From NCBI GenBank assembly GCA_021018815.1, contig JAITYX010000017.1, positions 3,286,001-3,350,000 on the forward strand: a stretch of DNA of 64,000 nt, given 5' to 3'. The stretch is from Talinum fruticosum (Eukaryota > Streptophyta > Magnoliopsida > Caryophyllales > Talinaceae). The notes below the pieces were generated by a model. It was not told the DNA's origin, searched no databases, and saw only the letters and a program-made list of their open reading frames with translations. The position numbers and the translations under genes were made by a program. Within the stretch, counting starts at the first letter, position 1. Each line of letters opens with the position of its first letter. Below are positions 24,449-34,399 of this stretch, in pieces.

Positions 24449-26965
24449 CTAGTTATTCAGATTCATGTAGCCATTCTGAATCATCCACTGCATACTCCAG
24501 TGGTTGTTTACATTCTTCAGACTCCAGTAAGCCCACCCAAAGGATGCTCGACCATAGACTTGAATTTGTGCACTGGCAAAGCACTGCAACTCCTGTTTTA
24601 ATGCTCCTTGAACATTCCATTCTGCAACCCATTCTCCTATATCAGGATAGAATTTGCTTGTTAATTGAACAGAGGACTGACAGAGAAATTGAATATCAGC
24701 CTACTGAATAATAAGCAAGCATATGATTTAGGTGTAGCTAGCTAGTTTGCTGTGTTTGGCTAAATTAAATCAATTACATACCTACAAAAGTGAGAGGGCC
24801 ATCGGAGGTGGTGATATAACCCACATCTGAGGCCCTCTTGTTGTAGATGTAGTCGATGTTTTGCTGGGCGCTCATGCTCTTGAATTCGTCAGAGTAGAGA
24901 TTATAGTAATGGACATCAATGACAGATGCTCGTAAGCCATTTGCAAGGGGGAAAAGCTCTCTTGGATCGATAGGTCCCAAGCGATTGGACAACACAACAT
25001 AAGCGCTTGAAGAGTGCTTCCGCACAGCATTATACCCCAATCGATAGTAATTTGCGAGGGTGTCCAAGCTCACACCCCAGGACTGGGGCTCATTCAACAG
25101 CTCCACCGCATATAGTTGTGGATTATTCGCGTATCTGAAAGCATTACATGTCCATCCTTTTGCATTCAGTTTAGGATGAGTAGAACTTTCTTGTGCGGCT
25201 TACTAGCACATAAAGCGTAACTAATTAGTGTGATTTTCAGGTTTTATATTGGTGGTATCGTGTACCTTGCACTCAAGAAGTCAATAACAGCAACTGATTT
25301 TTGAATTGTATCGTCAGTCTTTCCCCATTCCAAGGTTCCATCTCTAGTACCGCTGTGATCATTCCCATTCTGCGATCCAGGCGCTGCATGGAGGTCTATT
25401 ATAACCTTGATGTTATATTTTCTGCAAGGCCATCCCATTCATTTAATATTTGTATACATGTCATACATTATACTACCATATGTTATGTGCAGTAAGTGCT
25501 ATTGTAGAGTTTGGCACATCTCAAAAGCTAATAAATAATTATCAGTTGACAGATGGAGATATACTGTGCCCAAGAGAAGGCATTGTCCAAGGCTTTCAAG
25601 GACCCTCCAACAAAAGGTTTAGGGGATTTGGATCGCTTGCTATCCACCATCCCACCGGAATCCTGACTGCATTAAGTCCATTCTGCGAAATGAATCTGAA
25701 ATCATCTTCGACAATGAATGTGTTCCAGTGATCCTGAAATTGATTTTTTTATGAATATATTATTGTGACTTACAGGTCCATGATTGATATCAAGCAGTGA
25801 GGAAGATATAGCAGCTGCTTACCCTCATGACCTTGGGGGCTTTTTCAGGGCCATAACCATTTGTAACTTGGTACTCTCCTCCTAAGGTTCCGAATACGTT
25901 CATGATAAAAACGGATGGATTACCATCCCCCAATCACCATATCCATCATAATCAGCTGTCACACTGTCCTGTGTCTTTGCCTGCTCAAGTATTTCATGTA
26001 AACTCGTATGAGCTTTCTCTAACAAACAAAACCTAAACTACTCTTTTTAAGCTATAAGTATTTTAGAAAGAGGGGAAGATCGATGAGTTGTTGTGTGAGA
26101 TATGAGCTGGTTTGACCTGGAGAAAGCGACCATTAGGAGCTTGAATGCGAACACGAGAAGTATCACCAGATCTCCTAATAATCTTAAAGGCTTCAGAAGT
26201 TCCAGGTGCATTTGCCACGGCAACCACAGAAGAGTCTCCATCGGCCTTAACCCCCACAAACTGATTACTGAACACCCGGAAATTGAATGTGTTTTCATTG
26301 ATTCTCCACAGCTACAATTACACATACAAGCAGTTAGTTTAACAAGGGAGAAGAAAGAGAAAAGTGACCTCATGACCTGCTAATATGCAATGACAAAAAT
26401 GAACTAGATCCCTTACCTTGAATGACTCCCACCCAGAAGCAGAAGGTCTGTTTGCAACTAAGACGGTACCTCCACCATTCTCAGCACACACATACTTTCC
26501 AGTTGTCACTGATTTCAGCTGTATTTGTGTCCCGTCCTGAATGACAAAAGATCGAGAAGTTAGCCTCTTATGTTATGTTCGATATGTGACTCAATACAAC
26601 GTGATTACACTTCATCGCATTACATCGCACCCAACCAAACATGATACTAATACAAGAGAGACAGACATGGAGAGAACATTGAGACAAACCAGTAAATCTC
26701 TGTTGGGAATCCCGTCAAAAAAAGAAGGTTTAATCCAAGCCTCAGTGACAAGCCAGCCACCAAGATTAACTGCCTTGACTTTGAAAGGTGGGTTTATAGC
26801 AAGCCTTCGGCTCCGGTTCTGTTTCCCAATAGTAATCCCAACTCCATCGAAAGCCTGGCATCCTGGTACCAAGGCCCAGATTTGTAACAAACAAATCGCC
26901 AGACACAATGAGAATGACTTCAAAACGGAGCATACATTAATTCTTGTAGCCCCAGCTTTGATCAT
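24449..26965 (-). CDS. GH5 gene C: secreted exo-beta-1,3-glucanase-like hydrolase, inverted array member
   Basis: Eight exons on the minus strand: 26965-26690, 26536-26417, 26311-26117, 25980-25823, 25733-25565, 25421-25266, 25134-24782, 24636-24449, giving about 538 residues. The start [12 protein letters not shown] aligns with genes A and B. Signal peptide ([18 protein letters not shown]), then [18 protein letters not shown], fascin-like insert, [19 protein letters not shown] and GEW are visible. It is the only array member on the minus strand. Two single-base losses: the plus-strand C run 25927-25931 (the same codon region as the loss in gene B) and the plus-strand G run 25622-25625 (NPPKPFVGG region). 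Otherwise it is well preserved, and the splice sites are canonical. Confidence 0.85.
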
Positions 26966-27535
26966 TGTCTTTTCTTGTTTTTTTCTGTAATTTGATTGCC
27001 CTCTCTGTTTCTTTCGCAGGTACTTATAATTTGATTTTCTTTTGCAAGTAAGGGTACATATATGTGCTAGCTGATGGTTTGTTAATATATGATAGCTTTC
27101 ACACTATGCATGAATATATACACCCTATGCCATATAGAATGGCTTGGTTTCGAATTGTGTTTGTTCGGGTCACTAAGATTTGCTTGAGTGTTGATTTTGG
27201 ATAGGGTTAATTTCAGGTCGGTTAATGTTTGGTCCAATAAGATTGTCCTCAGTAAAGAAAAAAGAAACACTTTAGCCAAAAATATTCGGGTTTAGTTTAA
27301 TTTAGTTCAATCCTAAATTAACATCTTGAATTCATTTGAACCTTCGGATCAAATTCTGCTCGATTCCGATTTCGGGCCGTGGATTCAGCTACGGTGACTT
27401 TTGTCAATTCTAGTAATTATAGTTGTCCTGTTTTTTACCAAAGGGCTTTTTATGTGTTGTGTAGGATTCTTATACTAAAACCAAGACATTTCAAAAGATA
27501 GTACCAACACACATTAGTGAGATAAATTTGAAGCA
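26966..27535 (-). promoter_or_regulatory. Upstream flank of gene C
   Basis: Presumed promoter of gene C on the minus strand. AT-rich, no clear TATA box. It does not contain the shared upstream block in the expected inverted orientation. Confidence 0.35.
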
Positions 27536-27616
27536 CATTTAGCTACCTTGTTACCGCTTAATTATGTACCAATTGGAGTAAAGTTACACCTCAGTAATGG
27601 GAATAGATGCTAAAGT

Positions 27617-27637
27617 TTTTTTTTTTTTTTTTTTTGG
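27617..27637. repeat. Long T homopolymer
   Basis: About 21 consecutive T inside copy 1 of the duplication; copy 2 lacks it and about 20 flanking bases. It could be the poly(A) end of a tiny retroposon in minus orientation, or slippage. Confidence 0.7.
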
Positions 27638-28216
27638 GGTGATGGAGTTTCCAAATCACAAATTTAACAACCATAATAATGTTGAATCATATTTCCTAAA
27701 TCATAATTTCTATATCAATTACTTAATTAGGAAATATAAATTGCATATTCTAAGAATAATTCATTTTTATTATGCCTTTTGTTGTAAAGAAGGGGAGAAG
27801 AAATTACGCAAATAGAGTTCAAAATTTAAATGCAAGCTATGCAATGGATGGAGTATTTATATTGGCCTTTATGTATCTCTTTACATTGAAAAAAATAAAT
27901 AAGTTAGTTCACATCTACTTGTTTTAAGTTATAATTTTTTTAGAGGGAGCGATAATCGTTAGATTGTACTCCAATTGGTAAGACAAAAAGAAAAAATAGG
28001 AGGGTTTAAAGAACTTAAAAAGTAATAGAGAAAAATACTTGTAACCTTGTGAGATTACCTTGCTAGTTGCTAGGTAATAAGGTAATCCGATTTCAATACT
28101 ACACTTATTTTACTAAAAACGTTACCTAATTATCCTTCTCGAAAATTAAAGTAAAGTGAATATGCACCCACTAATCCTAAAATTTGCGCAGAATTTTTAT
28201 TTTTCCTACTACTATA

Positions 28217-28961
28217 GTCCTATTTGACAATTAGCTGTTAGTTGTTGGGTCAAAAAGTTGTTTCAAAATTTTTTTACCAAATAGTCCAATTAACTTTGTG
28301 ATTTAGTTAAATAGTTAAAAAGAGCTTTTTGGGGGCAAAAGTTGTTTACCAAACATCCCAAAATTAGTTGTTTCTAACAAAGTTGTTTTGTGAAATTTTA
28401 TTTATGCTCATAGCTTAATTTCATTAACTCTTTTATATATTATAATTATTTTTATTCCATATTCATTTTTCTTTTTAAAATTAATCAAGAATTTGAGATA
28501 TATGAAATTATATTTACACCTTCTATACAATTTTAATTATGTATATCTTTTTACAGTTTATTTTTAATAATATATTTCATATTTATATGACAAAATTATT
28601 TATTTATTATAATAGACTAAATTGTTTGTCAAAATATAGAAAATATTAAAATAAAAAAATTAACTTAAATATTAATAATCATCCTCTACGAATTTTCCAA
28701 AAAGTGGAAAAAATGAACAAAAAAATCTCATATAAGTGTAATTTCAATGGCAATTAGCGTAATTTCACTAAAATATGAAGGATAATCTCGTAATTTCAAT
28801 TATTAATTGTAATAAGTTCTTTCAAAAGCTATTCCAAAGAGTTTTTGAGTCAAAAAATTATTCCAAAAACTCTTGACTAAACCCCTCATTTAGCTTTTTG
28901 ATTCAATAAAACAACTAAAAAGAGTTTTTAAGGGGTAAAAAGTTATTTGTCAAATACACCC
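28217..28961. mobile_element. MITE-like insertion inside duplication copy 1
   Basis: Copy 1 is interrupted here, whereas copy 2 runs through the equivalent site (33228-33250) without it. The ends are inverted relative to each other: tcctatttgacaa at the left, and gggtgtatttgacaa when the right end is reverse-complemented. The interior is non-coding and holds further inverted text (aaaaagagctttttggggg / aaaaagagtttttaagggg). The superfamily is not clear because the target duplication is obscured by TATA-rich flanks. Confidence 0.6.
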
Positions 28962-29713
28962 TTTATATAAATTGATCCCGAAAAAGTGCGCAAACTAAGA
29001 TTTGACACGAGGGAGGGAAGATGACCGTGCCAGTCCAATTGACATTTCATATTCCTCTTGCTCATTGTTGGGTTTCCCTGTATAAGCTCAATTGGAGGTG
29101 GGCCACTTACCCATTCAACAAAAATCTCAATTTTAATCATCCACATTTGGCAATCAAGTATGTTGAAGGTCAACTGCAATTTTTATTTATTTTTTTGAAG
29201 TCAAGGTCAACTATAAATACTGTAGTATACAAATATGAGAAGCGATTTTTAGGGCACGAGGAGTACTGTCCTAAGATATGGTCCACCGACGCACAAATGG
29301 ACTTGGTCATCTTCTTCTACTCATCGTGCCCAAAATATCTTCTAGATATATCACAACTTCAACTATGATAATATATTGGCTACTTATCCTATTTTCCACC
29401 CTATTCGAAAATTAAATTTGGAGGGCAAAAATTCTTCATATACGATAAATTTGTATGTGAAGATAGTTGGATTTGATATATTTTCTTCAATTTAGTGAGC
29501 TTTTTGAGCTTTCTTCAAATAGGAGATCCAAACGAATAAGGCAACTTACCGACTTTTTTTTAAAAAAAAACTTCCCTAAAATAAGAGATCCAAGTGGGTG
29601 AGCAAGTTTATCGATCCAAAAAAATCATAATAAATAGCCTTATAGATGAATGGAAGAGCTTTGGAGTTCAATTTGTTCCACATTCCCCCCTTCCCAAATC
29701 AAGGGTAGGATGG

Positions 29714-29907
29714 ACCAGTGGCGGAGCTATTTAATGAGCAAGGTTGTCCTGGGACACACTTGTCAAAAAAATTTGTTAAAATTTATATTTAAAAATTCTA
29801 AATAATCCATAAAATTGTTAAATGTGACATCCATTAAAAATAATAATACTTATAAAATTCAATAATATTAAAAAAGGGAACACCCTTAAATATATATGTT
29901 GATTTCG
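29714..29907. mobile_element. Small insertion starting cagtggcggagc in duplication copy 1
   Basis: Copy 2 reads directly from gtagcatgga into catttg; copy 1 has about 190 extra bases beginning ccagtggcggagct, a terminal text often seen at plant DNA-transposon remnants. No matching right terminus is visible, so this is a fragment. Confidence 0.4.
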
Positions 29908-29985
29908 TCGAAATAGACATTTGTATTAGCAATCATCCTCTAAGTCAAAGTAAACCAATGATATGCAAAAGTTAAAGTAAAATTA

Positions 29986-31157
29986 TTGCCTTCACCGCTT
30001 GCAATTTAAATAGTGTAAACACAGGTACTTTATGGATTCATTTATTGACCATTTTTCGTCAATTTTTAGAGAATTATTATACAGATATAGTTGAAGTTTA
30101 GTGATTTGCTGGGAGATCTATACATAACATATCAGTTCCTATTTTGTTTTTAATTTAAAAATAGTAATTAATTAAAATAAAAATTTATGTCTAATGTGAT
30201 TAATTACTGTTACAAAAATCTACCATAATTTATTAATTTATTTTTTAAAGTTTTACTGATAGAGTTTTTACTTCATATTTTATATTATTTCTTAAAAAAG
30301 TAGCCAAAATATTTATATTATTAGTGTCTACATCATCATAGATCATGCTCATCAAATAATTAGTTGTATTAATGCCCATTAATTTTTGTCATGAAGCACC
30401 ACAAATTCCATTCGTCTTCCCCCTTCTAATTTTTGTCATAAAGCACCGCAAATTTCATTTATCTTCCACAACATTTTATCAATTAAATAGGTCAAATAAT
30501 TAATTAAATCTTTTCAAATTGTTCAAAAATTTAATAAGTTAAATCGATTAGAAATTAATTAAATACATTAGTAATTAATTAAGACGGTAATTGGCTATAA
30601 AAGAGAGCAACGATGTCCCTTGAGAGTCATTTGATGGATTAAAAACTAAGCAAAAAACTCGATCATTGACCATCATTACTAAATGGTGAATAGACGTGGT
30701 GAAAAAATCATAAAGAATGAACGTAGACATTCATAAAATTCTGGTGGTGGTACAATGAATTTAGGTCATTATTAGCGGGTAACAAAACAATTAAGATTGT
30801 TTATGATTTGATCTTATTATAATCATCGGCATTATACATATTACAGAAGAATAAGTTTTATATTGAAATTAAGGGGAAAAAAGAGTATGATAAAAGCCTA
30901 ATAAGTTCTTCTATTTTCAACCGGGACATTATTAGCAAGGTACTCGACTTATTATCATCATAGGTCTCACTTGAACTTATTTCTTATATACCACCACCTT
31001 AGTTCCAACATTAAAATTTGCGCAATATAAAATTTGAACTCATGGTGATAAAAGCTCTCTATTGATTGAATTAGCCGTCTATCCGGCAAAGTAACACTCG
31101 TTACTTCCCAATTTTATTTTTATTTTTTTGAGACACACAAAATTTAGGGATAATTGA
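29986..31157. other. Spacer between the two duplication copies
   Basis: AT-rich, no gene or element recognised. 30390-30470 contains two related segments (tttttgtcatgaagcaccacaaatt and tttttgtcataaagcaccgcaaatt-like), a local tandem duplication of about 50 bp. Confidence 0.45.
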
Positions 31158-31273
31158 ACATTTAGTTACCATTTTACCGATTACTTATGTATCAATAGGA
31201 GTAAAGTTACATCTCGGTAACGGGAATAGTTTCCAAATCACAAATTTAACAACCATAATTATGTTGAATTATA

Positions 31274-31550
31274 CTCCTTCCGTTTCAAAATATATGTCGT
31301 TTTAAAGTTATGCGAGAATACTAAGGAAACATAAAATTAATGACAAATTTTATGTTAAAAGATTATGTTGCCCCTATATTTTATTGAAAATGAACAAAAA
31401 TCAATGAAAAACGAAGAGAAACAAAACAAAACAATTAATAAGAACAAGTTGGTAAATTAATAATTAATATATCATTGGAATTGTAAAGTGACAACTATTA
31501 CGAAACGAGAAAAATTAGTTAAAGTGACATGTATTTTAAAATGAAGGTAG
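31274..31550. mobile_element. Stowaway-type (Tc1/mariner) MITE, 277 bp
   Basis: Terminal inverted repeats: left ctccttccgtttcaaaatat; right end reverse-complemented ctaccttcattttaaaatac. TA is duplicated on both sides (31272-31273 and 31551-31552). The sister copy at about 27690-27705 reads gaatcatatttcctaa with no insertion, a paralogous empty site with one TA. The ctcc(c/t)tccgtttcaaaat terminus is the classic plant Stowaway signature. No coding capacity. Confidence 0.9.
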
Positions 31551-31569
31551 TATTTCCTAAATAAGTCAA

Positions 31570-33140
31570 ACCCAACAACTTGCAGAAAATAGAGCGAAAA
31601 ATATGATAATTTTGGCAAATCAAGTTTCAAAGATCCGTAATCAACTTGTTGTAGCCATGTTGGACCACCTGCAAGCCCGTGTGAACCTTCCACAAGAGTT
31701 TTGGAAGTTTGAATTAAGTTTCGTAATCATCACATTTAACGTTCAAACATTTGTGGCATTCCGAGACCCTAAACGAACATCTCGAAGTCCCTTCGGAGCG
31801 ATCAAAAGCTGCCAAATCACCCGGACAATCTCAACGTTGCCCAACGAACATCAAAGGAAGAAAAGCCCATTTGTAGACCCCACAACCTGGCCCACGAGTT
31901 GTGGCAACTCCCACGATTTGGCCCATATACATGGCCGCCCATGGTGGCCCTATTTTCTAGTTTTTCTTCCGGATTCGACACGGTCTTGGCTGTGTCACTC
32001 GGACACGAGTGTGTCATGGCCGGTGTCAACTTGTCACAACCATGTCGAATTTTGGGGGATTGTCACGACCATGTCACCGACAAGGGTCTTGGGTTGTGAT
32101 TTTGGTTGATTTTAAGCCTATCTAAGCCATTTTTGGCTAAATTTTGGGGAGGCTTTTTGAGAGAGCTTTTGATTAGGGTTTAAAAGTTAGATTATTAGTT
32201 AAAACAAAACTCCATTAGGAATATTAATTAGGTTAGATTAGTATAGATTTGGGTTGAGGATTGTGAACCATGAAGCTTGGAAGCATAAGTGGCTAAGCTT
32301 TCTTCTTTCCTCTCTCTCTCTTTATTTCTTATTTTGTTCTTATTTAATTTATTAGTTTAGCACTAATTTAGGTTATAATTTGTTTAAATGCTCAATCTTT
32401 AATGTCTATTCATGCTTATTTACTTGTTTTAAGCTAGTTAGATTTACTCTTTCTCTCTCTTCCATGTTTATTTCTTGCTTTGCTAGTTCATGCTCTAGTT
32501 TAGGTTTTTTTTTTTTTTTTTTTTTTTGTGCAATGTGTAGTGAGTAGTTTTGTTGGTTTGTATTGTGATTAGTCCTTTGGCGGTTAATTAATCATGTATT
32601 AGGCTTAGCCAAACCAAATTTATACTTGCAAATTTGAGTTTTCACTAATGCCTATCAAGTGTTTAATGAAATGCTTGAAAAAGCTTTCATCCATATTTTT
32701 TGACGATTGACTTACACTCGAAAGGTGAGGTCAACTTGATAGTGTAGGAGAGTGAATAGCCAGTATTTTCGCATGAAAATAGCTCGAACCTGAGTTAGGT
32801 CCTAGGGTTGTCAACCTTGTGGTCTATCTCGGACTAATCCCATGAAAATAGGTGGTTAAGCCACTTAGATTATCTCATGATCCATGAAAGTGGGTTTGGG
32901 TGAGCTTTCCCAATGCAATCAACCATCTCGATTTGCTAGCTTATGTTAGGTAGGTTAGGAACTTGTATTGAGTTATTAGTTCGTTAATTGAAAAAATAAT
33001 AACCGAGCCACCTTTTTAACTTTTTTACTTTAGTTTTCATTAATCAACTTCGACATATTGGATTTGGTCTAGGTTGAGCCACTCGAATTAAGCTCTGATA
33101 TTTAAAATCCTACTCCCTATGCTTCACACCCCGAGTACTC
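31570..33140 (+). mobile_element. LTR-retrotransposon LTR or leader fragment
   Basis: About 1.5 kb absent from duplication copy 1. The first part has repeated cacgaccatgtc/gtgtcatggcc words, the middle has CT- and T-rich tracts (32503-32527), and the end (ctctgatatttaaaatcctactccctatgc) resembles the 3' end of Gypsy-type LTRs or leaders. A plus frame over 31603-32109 has no domain. TG/CA ends are not clear. A 6-base aagtca lies near both edges but could be chance. Confidence 0.4.
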
Positions 33141-33755
33141 AAGTCATTATCCTCCTTGAAAATTAAAGTAAGGCAAATATGCACCAATTAATCCTAAAAT
33201 TTGCGCGGAGCCTTTATTTTTCTCAGCACTATATATTTACATAAGTTGATCCTGAAAAAGGCTCGCTAGCTAAGATTTGACACGAGGGTGGGAGGGTGAC
33301 CAGGCCGCCAAATGGACACCTAGTATTCCTCCTGCCCATTATCAGCCTCTGTTGGGTTTCCCTGTATAAGGGCCCAAGTAGAGATGGGCAACCTACCATT
33401 TAAAAAAGCCCAAATTTAATCATCCAAATTGGACAATCAAGTATGGTCAAGGTCAACTAATACTGTAGTATACAAAAATGAGGAGCGGATTTTATGGCAT
33501 AAGTAGTACTGTCCGAAGATATGGTTCACGACGCACAAATGGACTTGGTCATCTTCTCACGCATGCCCAAAATATCTTCTAGATATATCACAACTTCAAC
33601 GATGATAAAATCATGATATATTGGTGAATGGAAGAGTTTTGAGGTCAATTCGAATCCACATCCCCCCCAAAAAAAATCAAGGGTAGCATGGACATTTGCA
33701 TTAGCAATCATCCGTAAGTCAAAGTAAACCAAAGATACGACAAAAACTAAAATTA

Positions 33756-34399
33756 CGTATAATCACTGAACCCTTTTTTCAGAGGCAACTCAATGAACCA
33801 TAATAAACTTAAGGTGACGGAAAGATATACCAAACTGTTAAGATAAGTTGCCTATCAATTACATAATTTTTTCAGAAGTAAATATAATATTTTTCCAAAC
33901 TTTGAACCATAAAATCAACTAGGCTACCACCTCTTTTGCGGTTACCCCAGCCCTCTGGTCGACTAGATGCTACGCACCACAAATAGTTGTAATTTATTTA
34001 GGTTACCCATTGACCAAATGATGCACAATCAAGTTCAAATAACATGCTATATTCCTATCCAGGAGTAATCTAATGAACTTAATGATTATATAGTCACAAA
34101 AATTAATGTATAATAAAGGAAAATGGAATGTTCCTTAGACGAAAAGGAAAACAATATTCCATACCACTAACTAGTGTTCATATTGGCAATGCCACCGAGA
34201 GCTGGAAACATTGAAATTCAAAGTCTTCCCAAAAACCAAGTCAATATTGTCTGTCACTCTCATATTTCAAATGTCTAGCCAACTCTGCTATATGTAACCT
34301 TAAATTCTTCTGGGCAGTACCATACATATAAACCTGCTAAAAAAAGGTAAAGGGGGCAATCAAATTGAGGGTAATTAAAGACCAATAAAAGGAAAGGAA
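33756..34399 (+). promoter_or_regulatory. Promoter region of GH5 gene D
   Basis: Carries catattggcaatgcc (34179-34193), shared with the promoters of B and E, and a catacatataaacc stretch at about 34321-34334 that could serve as TATA box, about 65 bp before the ATG. No open frame. Confidence 0.45.

Larger units (their letters stand above)
27536..29985 (+). repeat. Direct non-coding duplication, copy 1
   Basis: Segments at about 27540-27700, 28130-28216, 28962-29170, 29205-29365, 29645-29713 and 29908-29985 recur in the same order and orientation at 31158-31273, 33143-33238, 33239-33440, 33460-33610, 33625-33690 and 33690-33755. The block includes gtttccaaatcacaaattt, cctaaaatttgcgc, gggtttccctgtataag and the tcaaagtaaac motif. 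Between matching segments each copy carries its own insertions. It is non-coding and resembles the upstream flank of gene D. Confidence 0.7.
31158..33755 (+). repeat. Direct non-coding duplication, copy 2
   Basis: Second copy of the block described at 27536-29985, lengthened by a Stowaway-type MITE (31274-31550) and by a roughly 1.5-kb LTR-like segment (about 31570-33140), and lacking the MITE-like insertion of copy 1. It ends about 650 bp before gene D. Confidence 0.7.

Noticed and set aside
31603..32109. 168-codon plus-strand frame
   Set aside because: Inside an LTR-like insertion built from repeated cacgaccatgtc-type words; the frame follows the repeats and shows no domain.
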